A stretch of DNA of 64,000 nucleotides from NCBI RefSeq assembly GCF_024679245.1, contig NC_090186.1, positions 33,007,446-33,071,445 of the forward strand, in the 5' to 3' direction. Each line of letters starts with the position of its first letter. The stretch's first letter is position 1. Under the pieces are notes generated by a model. The model searched no databases and had not been told where the DNA came from. It was given only the letters and a program-made list of their open reading frames with translations. Origin of the DNA: Pseudorasbora parva. Lineage: Eukaryota; Chordata; Actinopteri; Cypriniformes; Gobionidae. A program made the translations under genes and the position numbers. Shown piece after piece: positions 21,701 through 32,500 of this stretch.

Positions 21701-22543
21701 ATAGGCAAGGGTATTACTCACCTTCACCACATCATTCAAGACAAAAATCTGGTTTCATTCTCTTATTTGATCCAGAAGCATGGCATCGAGAGTAAACACT
21801 TCTTAGAATACCTACAAATTAAATCATCTATTCAAGCAAAAATTAATATTCAAACCGCTAACCTGGACATCCCTCCGCCAATTTTGGAGCTGATCAACAT
21901 TCCCTCATCCAAAAAAATTCTCTCCAAAATGTACAAAATTATATTTCATTCAGAAAAAACATTAAGCCTTCCATGTCACAAATGGGAAGCAGACTTGTCC
22001 ATTACTCCCGGTGCCGACTTCTGGACCCAAATCTGTAAAAACATCTACCTAATGACAAAAAATAGTAATCTACAACTAATACAATACAAGGTACTTCACA
22101 GATTTCACTTCACTGCACAGAAATTGTCTAAAATGGGGTTTGGTTCTGATTTATGTTCTCACTGCATGCAAAATAACCCAGACACATACATTCATGCTGT
22201 CTGGCAATGCACTCCAGTCAGCCGTTTTTGGGTAAGTGTCACAGAATCACTCTCTTCTATCTTTGGCTGTCACATCCCAGCAACCCCTTCCCTGTGTATT
22301 CTTGGTGATACTACCACAATCAACTTAAGCACCTCGTGCAATAAAACACTGCTAGTAGCATTGACTATCGCCAAGAAAACAATACTCATGAACTGGAAAT
22401 CAAGGAACAATATACATATTACTCACTGGAAAAACTTGTTAACAGATTATATATCAATGGACACTATATCATCTCCAAAATTAATCAATACTCAAGATTC
22501 ACCCTCCCTTTGGTCACCCTTCATCACCTACTTACAGTCCTGA
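18776..22543 (+). CDS. L1/Tx1 LINE ORF2 protein (endonuclease-reverse transcriptase), intact
   Basis: 1255 codons with no interruption. N-terminal AP-endonuclease domain: TFLTWNIRGVGS (start), LLQETHLSE (catalytic Glu), SVYGPN, AGDFNTVLD and SRIDYFL, ending SDHAPV (about residue 230). RT domain about 440-760: KAPGPDGFPAEFYKQFW, SYRPISLLNVDNK, HPDQTGFIKGR, TLDAEKAFDRVNW, GTRQGCPLSPSLF and the active site YADDILLF. A C-terminal zinc-like cluster CSHCMQNNPDTYIHAVWQC follows at about residue 1120. The start was chosen as the first ATG, two codons before the endonuclease fold begins. All key residues are present, so the protein could be active, although its own element lacks a full ORF1. Confidence 0.95.
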   Translation: MAPLTFLTWNIRGVGSQAKRIKVFKHLDNLKADICLLQETHLSESDYIRIKSTEFSHLFSAHYNTKQRGVCILIRKNISFTHNTTITDPEGRFIIINISINSTPVTIASVYGPNTDDPVFFQNLFSSISTISDCPIIIAGDFNTVLDPTIDRSDHSKNKRIWQSAKTIKQFMSDFGLGYGWRLKHPNSKDYTFFSPVHHSYSRIDYFLTSNSIMPNISDSTIHPIVISDHAPVTIKWNIINLQKPISRWRFNTSLLQDPKFISFIRREWAFFLEVNDSPGTSPSLLWETGKAVIRGRIISYSVYNKKKEKEQEADLNNKIKQLEEINANNPTEETWSELRKHKFKLNEILNKRTQFIIHRLRQENFHHSNISGKYLANQIQRNKEKATISVIKNAAGKPTSSPEEINQVFYNFYNKLYSSKNNPNQESIDSFLNSIKLPQLSENQTNNLESPITQQELYVALKHMPNDKAPGPDGFPAEFYKQFWPILAPLFIRMFNESKQKGRLPASSTTASISLLLKPNKDPTMPSSYRPISLLNVDNKIIAKTLARRLEEVSPSIIHPDQTGFIKGRISSSNTRRLFNVMYHSSTLQKNTIIATLDAEKAFDRVNWNFLFSTMRRFGFGESFIKWVKLLYNSPSATVITNGLTSQSFTLYRGTRQGCPLSPSLFTIFIEPLAAAIRQNPRIKGVQTPTMDHKISLYADDILLFLQDPRASVQETIKLIDTFSNISEYSINWNKSAILPLHPNSWEVTAHSSPIPLCTNYITYLGIKVSARLSDLFTLNFPPLLNSIVDDLQRWMNLPLSIMGRISVIKMTILPKINYLFSMIPTQPTSIWFKTLDSTITQFYWKNKTPRIKLTTLQKPKALGGLEAPHFQHYALANQLQYIYKWLHPTPSDHTWLDLEQTICKDIQISDLPFCSQSIKKHPSFKAPTVSSSLTAWWKFYHITSSPVAPSIRTPIWNNPDFMVNKTTLNFLTWIGKGITHLHHIIQDKNLVSFSYLIQKHGIESKHFLEYLQIKSSIQAKINIQTANLDIPPPILELINIPSSKKILSKMYKIIFHSEKTLSLPCHKWEADLSITPGADFWTQICKNIYLMTKNSNLQLIQYKVLHRFHFTAQKLSKMGFGSDLCSHCMQNNPDTYIHAVWQCTPVSRFWVSVTESLSSIFGCHIPATPSLCILGDTTTINLSTSCNKTLLVALTIAKKTILMNWKSRNNIHITHWKNLLTDYISMDTISSPKLINTQDSPSLWSPFITYLQS

Positions 22544-23790
<1,247 letters not shown>

Positions 23791-23793
23791 TGG

Positions 23794-23795
<2 letters not shown>

Positions 23796-23831
<36 letters not shown>

Positions 23832-24025
23832 CTTACTTAATTTTTGCCATTTCATTCATATCTAGAATCAACCTGTATGCAATAACACTCAGCCTTTATA
23901 TTTGTTGTTAATGTTATTTCCTATCAAGATAATATTCTAATATTATGTGTAATACATGTGTCTATTGTATTGTTATAGTTTGTTTGTAAATAAAAAAAAA
24001 AAAAATAAAAAAAAAAAAAAATAAA
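23796..24025 (+). repeat. T run, 3' end and A-rich tail of the first L1
   Basis: A T run of about 36 bp (23796-23831), about 150 bp of unique 3' end, then A runs broken by T from 23990, directly followed by the TSD copy. Confidence 0.85.
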
Positions 24026-24698
24026 GAAAGAAGTAAATATACATTAATGAGCACATATATTTTTGAAAGAACTAAGTGATTTTAGCTAAGAATAAACTAA
24101 AAAAGTTACACAGTGTAGCTTTAAAAACAAAAAAAAATCTTTGTTAATGAGGCAGGTGCAAATTTCTGATCGCTCAAACCACTTCAAGAGGTGGCCTGAG
24201 ATGCATTCCACACAAAACTGGACAAATGTAAATGCATCTGGTTGTTGAAACCACAATTGTAAATTTTACTCCTCCCAACATGTAAAAAAAAAAAGAAGAA
24301 AAAAGATCCTGACAACCCTGTTTAGTTTTAGTCAGTTGTATAACTTAAAAAAAGTCCAGTACAAACGTTTTTGGTTGTTGTATTTGTACTCACTTTTAAC
24401 TCTGTATAGCACTATTCGGACATAATTCGTTTAACATGGGGAGGTGGGGGTAGGGCTGGGCGATATGGCCAAAATTTCATATCCCGATATAGCTCATTTG
24501 ATATTCCGATAACGATATACATAACGATATAGCAATTTTTCTGTAAATTCAGTTTATGAATAGTCTATACAAAATTGCAATGTGGAAATGCAGTTTGAAA
24601 TGATATACAAAACAAATAAAAGGTAGTAGGGACTACATTTTTATTTTATTTAGAACCTTTTTTTCAAGCAAGACTGTTGGTAAAGTTAACACCTGCCT

Positions 24699-24790
24699 AG
24701 GGATGTTAACCGATGACCGTTTGACCTATGGTTGACCGTATCAATGTTAACCGATCAAAGTTGTCGGTTAAAAAAAAAAAAAAGTGATCT
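24699..24790. repeat. GGTTAACCGAT-type repeat (left part)
   Basis: TAGGGATGTTAACCGATGAC followed by repeated GACCGT/TTAACCGATC. A related inverted stretch, AATCGGTTAACCGGTTTCAA and GGTCGGTCAAGA, lies at 36140-36190. Possibly the two ends of another element inside the hAT shell; no TSD was seen. Confidence 0.4.
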
Positions 24791-24882
24791 CTAGATTAGG
24801 CTATTATAGAAAGTTAGCTAAACGCTTCTACAATTAGCCATCTCATTCAAAAATCTTTTTGTGTGAAGTGAACATAACCCTC

Positions 24883-25668
24883 TGTCAGATCGGGACACGG
24901 ACTCAGTCTGCAGGCACCAAAATACAGTTTATTGAAACAGGAACAACCCAAACGGGCTAACAATAGTCCAGATAGATACAGCAGAACAGAGGAGTCACAA
25001 GTCTTATCAAAATCTGGACAGGGCCAGACAAAAAAATCCAAAAAGGCAACACAAGAGTCAATAGCAGAGCCTTCTGCCAAAGAATATTAGGACTATCAAC
25101 CAGGCGGAGAAGCGCAGCACGAGGCACAGAGTAGGCAGGGCTGGCGGCACTCAGATAGCACGTGAAGCAGGGCAGCAAAGGAGATCTGTGGGCAGCGTTA
25201 GAGAGCGAGACCAGGGCCAGATGCAGAGGGAATCCACCTAAAGAAAACAGAAGCGTAGCAGAAAAAAAACAAAACTAAAAGAAGAAGATCCAAAGGCAAA
25301 CAGTCCTTAAAGCTTGGTCTCACAAGACAGGACAGAAATCCAGAATCAGAGAATACCAGAATACCAGAATACCAGAATACCAGAATACCAGACAACCAGA
25401 CTAGAGGAGTACTTGCACAGCCACACCAAACAACGAACTGGCACAAGACAACACACAAGAGGGACTTAAATAGGAGATCTAATAGGTACAGCACAGGTGG
25501 AAAGAGTGAAACAATAACGAGGTAATGAGTGGAATAACAAGGGGGTGGGACCAGACACCACAGTGACAGCAAAGCACAAGGTGACTAAAAGCAAGCCCAA
25601 GTGCTCCAAAACACAAACACATGACAGAGACAGGACATGAACGGACAGATCAGCCCAGGGTCATGACA
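24883..25668 (-). mobile_element. Solo LTR, minus strand, 5-bp TSD
   Basis: 786 bp with TG...CA ends (TGTCAGATCGGG ... GGGTCATGACA on the + strand), flanked by CCCTC on both sides (24878-24882 and 25669-25673). The reverse strand carries an LTR-like polarity with a TTTATT/AATAAA equivalent near the far end. A run of five 8-bp units (AATACCAG) lies at about 25352-25391. The minus-strand open frames here are LTR noise. Confidence 0.85.
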
Positions 25669-25689
25669 CCCTCGCACTCAATTTTTCAT

Positions 25690-25930
25690 AACTCTCCAGA
25701 TAGCATGGTGACATTGATTCAATGTTGAAATTCCATCAGAATCATCATTTTGGTTGAGGTTGAAATTTCAATGCTAAGTAATATTGGATCAATGTTGAAA
25801 ATTCAATGCTAACACCATACTGGACCAATGTTGAAAATTCACTGCTAAATAATATTGGATCAACGTTGATAATTCCATGCTTCTCAGTGTTGAAAAGATA
25901 AACATTGAATCAATGCTGATGTTTGGTCAT
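25690..25930. repeat. Degenerate repeats of the ATTGAATCAATGTTGA type (left block)
   Basis: Several spaced copies of TGTTGAAA(A)TTC and GGATCAATGTTGA. Inverted-type relatives (CAACATTGATTCA, ATTAACATTGATTC) occur at 34140-34435. The pairing suggests the two ends of one element that encloses the second L1; ends and TSD were not found. Confidence 0.5.
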
Positions 25931-26589
25931 CTTAATTCTCCACCGGTGAGGCTTACGGTCAATCTAGCTGTCCCATTATTCAACATGTTAAGGCAAGTCC
26001 AAATCAATTGGCTACATTTGTGGGAATTTGAGCACATTTATTATCCTCAAAGGATACAATGAGTACACCAACGAGTGTGTGGATTAACAAAGAATACATA
26101 AATGTAAATTTTGTAAGCCTTTCTTTAAATTTTTCTGGAAGAGTTAAAATTGTATGCGTGTTTGATTTCTGACTCTTCCAATAAGAAAGCTGTAAAAACT
26201 ATGAATCTTTTTAAAAGGTATATTATTTTCCAGCTTACTGGCATGTAATGTTGTCATTAATAACATTTCATGTTATTATAATAAAAAATGTAAAAAACAA
26301 ATAAAACAAAAACAAAGAACTTCTACCATAAATTTAGTCTAACAGTTTTAAATAAATAAAAATGTAGGCTATTATTATTATTTAAATCATGTAGAATGTA
26401 CATGCATTTCATTATTTATCTAAAGAATACAGAGTTAATAAAGAATTTAGAATATGTGTCCCTATCGAATGCGCCACAATCCAATCCAGTAGGTGGCGGT
26501 AATGCACCTTCAAGACAACCACCAATCAGATCAAAGCAAGCGCAGCTGAACAGACTTCAATCGCGAAAAAGAGACACAGGACAACAACC

Positions 26590-29500
26590 ATGTTTTATAG
26601 AGGTAAGTAGGCCTACAAAAATATATTTATAAAATTCATCTCAATTTTAATTTAGTGTTTTTATTCATCTTTATGTTTTACAACTTGTGTGCTTCTCATG
26701 AGCGAGTTAGAGTGAACTGCAATGTTAATAATAGTCACATGAGCGCCCTCGTAAATTACACAACCAACGGCCGGTGTTTTTCACCAAACCATATCATGTT
26801 TGTATTCATTTTTTTTCTTAAGATTGGCATATACAATGTGAATTGCGTCCGAATTCTGACTCGTGCAACTCTTTTTTTTTGTCGTGCGTCGTTTGTGGTG
26901 AGGTGTTCATCTATTTTATGAGATGATTTTAGTATTAAGATGATTAATCTGTGCGTGCAATGAGTAAAATGTGCATTTGTGGAAACGGTGCTGCGCATGC
27001 ATTCATTGCAACACAATCTCATGGTCATGCGTATAAATAGTACGAGTTTGCAATCTCGTGGAATGTATACGTCAAAATGAGTTTTGGCGTGCGTATGGTA
27101 CGCGTTTTTTCGCGTGCATATGATACGCACTTTATGGCATGCATATGACATGCTCTTGGGTAGGTTTAGGGTGGTGGGGTGGGGGGTTCGCATGTATAAT
27201 ACGCCATAAAGTGCGTCTCATATGCACGCGAAAAACCGCGTACCATACGCACGCCAAAACTCATTTTGGCCATTGCACGCACAGATGAATCATTTTGAAT
27301 CATCCTACATTCGTCCAGTGTGTAAACGAGAGGCGATCGCAAGGTTAGATGAATTTCTGGCTTGTCAGTAATTGTGTTCGCCACTCGTGAGAGTATCTCA
27401 CAGCTGAAGCAGAGCTAGAACTGATTGACCTGTTAGCGCGGTGAGGGGAAATACAATCAGCTCATAACTGCTTTAGCTGTACGATATCATCACGAGAGCA
27501 GATCACAATGACATCATTACAGTTTCATCTTTAATGCAGCAAAAAAAAAAGAAAAGAGTGAGGTCTTTAAGTTCTGTAGGCAGCTATATCAAACTACAGA
27601 AATTTAGTAAACAGTTGTGCCTCCAGTTCGTGTTGTAAATGGAAAAAAAAAAATCTCTTCCAAACCACCATGTAGCCTATACAGCTCCTCTTTTATTTTC
27701 TTAATTTAGCTATTTGGTCATTCATTTACTCGTTTCATTTTCACACTTTATTTATTTACTATTAAATACAATAATGGTGATGTGCTCGCGGTAGTTAGAC
27801 ATAGCCGGGAGAGCTCTCTAGAAATTGCCTAATTCCATTGAAATAAACACTGAAACATATCCCAAAATAGAGGACAATCTTCACCTAGTACTTGTGAACA
27901 GCGTGGAACCATGGAGCGTCGACCAAAACCTAAGAAAGATGAACATAAAACTGCCGAAACTACCGAGAGAAAGTCTCCACAAAATGGCGCCGAGGCGACC
28001 GTCTCAGAGGGGGAAAGCTCAGCGGGAGTGCTCGCCGCCGCGCTGAAAGAGTTTCGCGAGATCATTGGGAGTGTTAAGCAAGAGCTAATCTCTCAAATGT
28101 CAGACCTTCGCAATTCTATTCAGGGATCAATTGATAACCTGACAGTTTCTGTCTCATCTATGCAAGGCCGGATCACTACGGCTGAACAAAGGATCAGCGA
28201 TGTGGAAGATACAGTTTCGGGAAGCGAGCAGTCTCTCAGTCTCCTCAAAAAAGAAAACGAAGTTCTCAGAAATAAGATGGAATACATGGAAAACTACAAC
28301 CGGCGAAATAACATCCGCCTGATTGGTTTGCGTGAAGGAGTTGAAGGCCGAGACACAGTCGAATTCTTTAAGACATGGTTTCCGAGTGTTTTGGGAGAAG
28401 AGAACTTCGGCGCCCCACTTGTCATCGAGCGTGCCCACCGCGTTCCAGCAGCGCGTATCCCGGGGAAGGGCCCACGGCCCATCCTAATTCGACTTCTGAA
28501 ATTCCAGGACCGAGAAAATATCCTACGGATCGCCCGTGATAAAGCTCCAATTACTGTTGATGGGAAGAGAGTCAGCTTTTTCCCAGATTTCTCATCGGAG
28601 GTGATGAACCGCAGAAGAGCAATGGTTCCAGCACTCAAGGCATTAAAGGAGAAGAATGTCAACTGTCATCTAGTATATCCCGCTCGTATTCGAATTTTTA
28701 CAGATGATGGTGGAACACGGTTCTGTCACACGCCAGATGAAGCATTCAAGTTTCTGTCGGATCGCGACTGACGTGGCGGAGTCTGCAGCGTTCCGGGACG
28801 CAGATACGGCCTCATAACGTTACTTGTCTCGGCGATTAGTCTTTAGATCTGGACGGGTGAGTGATTTTGCAGACCGATACTTTGGGAACTTCACCTGATC
28901 ACCCTTGGTCACCCGTGCTTTTTATTTGGATATTTGGTATTTTCGTTTATCCTCCCCATTTCCTTTGAGGAATTCCGGTGGGTGACTAATTCATCTTTTT
29001 CTTACTTTGCTTCTGTCTATTTGTCAGAGACTTAATGGACCAAAAAGACAGACACAGTTTTTCTTTTGTAATGTGTTCAATACGTTTGGGGCATTTTTAT
29101 TTTTTATAAACGACTGCTGCTTATATCAGTGTGTTTTATGTGTAAGGAGAGCTCGTGGGTTAGCCCCGCATCTTTGCTTGGAAAGGATCGAAGCGCGAGC
29201 TGAGCGTTTCTCAACGGATTCGTTTTCCTACGCTGCTGTATAGTTCTGGTTCAGCATCAGCAGCTATAGGTTTTATGTGTTTATATGTGTTTTTTTTTAT
29301 TTTGTATTTTTGCTTTTCTGAGAGATACAGGTCATCATTTAGAATCTTTGGTAATATTGGATCGATACGGTTAGGGTTCATTCTTCATGTGGGCATTTTA
29401 TATGGTGATTTTGATATCATAAATTATACATGATAAAGCCCTTGAAATTTGTGACATTCAATACAAAGGGCCTACATAGTCCAGTTAAAAGAAAAAGAGT

Positions 29501-32500
29501 ATATACTTACCTTAAAAAGCTGGGGGCAGAAATTGTTTTCCTGCAGGAAACGCATCTAACGGACTCTGAGCATAAAAAATTAAAAAGGGAGTGGGTAGGT
29601 CAGGTATTTGCATCCTCATTTAACTCCAAGTCGAGGGGAACGGCCATACTGATAAATAAAAATATCCCTTTTACCGTTACAAAATCTGTACTCGATCCGT
29701 CAGGACGTTACGTAATGATACAAGGGCATATGTACTCTGAACAGTGGACGATGTTAAATATATATGCCCCAAATATTGATGATCACTTGTTCATACAAAA
29801 TGTTTTCCTTCAAATTGCTCAATCAACAGGCTCTCTCTTGGTGGGTGGAGACTTTAACTTTTGCCTTGACAATATACTTGATAGATCTTCGACTAAACCA
29901 ATGCCTCTTTCTAAAGCTGCAAAGTCTACCACTGCTTTTATGAAAGATTTAAATTTAACTGATGTTTGGAGGCAGGAACATCCACAGGATAGAGATTACT
30001 CTTTTTATTCACATCCTCATGATACCCACACTCGTATCGATTATTTTTTGTTATCCACCCAGCTTTTATATCGTGTGCTGGATGTTGAATATCTTCCTCG
30101 TTTATTGAGTGACCATTCCCCCCTTGTTATGTCATTGTCCATCCCAGAGAAAACAGGACGGTCTTATAGATGGAGACTAAATCCCATTCTTCTAAAACAA
30201 TCTGAATTTCGTAAATTTATAAGAGAACAAATTGATATTTTTACTTCTACGAATAAACCTTCTTGTTCCAACAGCTTTATTTTATGGGACACTTTAAAGG
30301 CTTATCTTAGGGGTCAATGTATTGCATACACTAAGGGGTTAATAAAAACCAAAAATTCCAAACTGAATGAGCTAGAAACTGAAATCTCAGCACTTGAAAA
30401 AATATACCATAAGGATCAGAATAAGGATGTTTATAGGGAATTACTTAATAAAAAATTGGAGTATAATAAATTGAACACCTACCAGGCAGAGAGGGCTATT
30501 ATTAGTTCTAATCAGCGTTATTATGAGCTTGGTGAGAAAGCGCACAAAGTTTTGGCCTGGCAACTAAAACGAGATGAACAGAAACGAACGATAAATGCTA
30601 TAGATATAGGTAACGCGGAAACATATAATCCTGTAGAGATTAATGGTGCATTTAAGCAATACTACACAGAATTATATACCTCTCAGGCGAGTACAGATTA
30701 TTCACAAATGGATTCTTTCCTTTCTTCAGTCCACTTACCATGTCTCTCAGAGGAAGACAGGCTTAGTTTGGATCAACCTTTCTCTGCTTCTGAGCTGATT
30801 GAAGCCATTCTTCTACTGCCCAATAATAAATCTCCCGGTGAAGATGGCTTCTCAGCCGAATTTTATAAAGAATTTAAAGATTTGCTGGTGCCATATTTGA
30901 TGGAAGTGCTTGACCAGTCTAGGACGGACAATTGTTTCCCAGACTCTTTTTCCAATGCAATAATTTCGGTAATCTACAAGAAAGGTAAAGATCCGCTGAA
31001 ATGTGCCTCCTATAGGCCAATTTCACTCCTTAATGTAGATTATAAATTAGTTACTAAAATGATAGCCAAGAGATTAGAAATGCGTCTTCCTCTGTTGATT
31101 AACCCAGATCAGACGGGCTTTGTAATTGAGAGACTATCAGCAAACAATCTGAGGAGATTTTTCAATGTCATTCACACTGCTAAAGAAAAACACATACCAG
31201 GAGTAGCTGTTTCTCTTGATGCCGAAAAGGCTTTTGACCGTGTCGAGTGGTCATATCTTTTTGAAGTGCTGAAAAAATTTGGATTTGGAGCGGCATATAT
31301 TGACCTAATTCGATCACTTTATAAATCCCCTAAAGCAAAAATTGTTACTAATGGAATTACTTCTGATACATTCTCTCTTTATAGAGGATGTAGACAAGGA
31401 TGCCCCTTAAGCCCAGCCCTTTTTGCGCTGGCTATTGAACCTTTGGCTGAGGCCATTAGATGTAACCCTGACATAAAGGGCTTTGAAATTGGCTCTGAAA
31501 TACATAAAATATCACTGTTTGCAGATGACATTCTTTTATTCCTTACCAGCCCTATAGACTCTTTGTCCAATTTACAGATGATATTACAATCATATAGCAC
31601 ATTCTCTGGATATAAAGTAAATATTGACAAAAGTGTAATTTTGCCATTATCAGAGTTTGATTATACTGCACTAGACGGGTTTTCTTTTAAGTGTTCACCT
31701 ACTGGTATTAAATATTTGGGTATACAAGTAGATGGTCATTTAAAGAATCTCTACAAACTTAATGTGGCTAGTCTTTTAGAGAAGGTGGGTAGAGATTTAA
31801 CCAATTGGATGGATCTACCACTCACATTACTTGGTAGAATAAATGCAATTAAAATGAATATTTTGCCCAAATTTTTATACATGTTTCAATCTCTTCCAAT
31901 ATTAATCCCCAACTCCTTTTTCACTTCGCTTAATGGGTCGATAAGATCATTTATTTGGCATCGTAAAACCCCCAGAGTCAGCCTCGATAAACTGATTAGG
32001 GATTATAATCAAGGAGGACTGAGACTTCCCAATTTTAAAATGTATTATTGGGCAGCCCAATCCAGGTATTTGGCTCAGATGTTTGCTGGTAACCCCCTTC
32101 CCTCTTGGCTTAATATGGAGAAATCTGAGATAAAAGAAGAGTATCCTGCCAATATCTTATACACATGGGATGATAAACTGATCAAAACAAGAACTAATAA
32201 CCCCATGATTATCCATTCAGTTCACACTTGGTACAAATTGCAGTCGCTGATGGGACAGGGCAATTTTCTCTCTCCTAAAACACCTTTATGGGGAAACAGA
32301 TTGCTACCGATGTGTCAAAGCAAAAACTTTAAGATATGGGCAGATAAGGGAATTACACATTTGGAGCATTGTTTTGAGGATAATGTTTTAATGTCGTTTG
32401 AACAGTTTAAAAATAAGTATCATTTGAGTAACAAAGAATTCTTTAGTTATTTGCAGCTACGAGATTGTTTGAGAGTTAAAGCCAAATCGTATCCTAAGAT

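Noticed and set aside
24847..25572. Minus-strand frames of 73-124 aa
   Set aside because: They lie inside the solo LTR, including the 8-bp tandem repeat; no protein motif.
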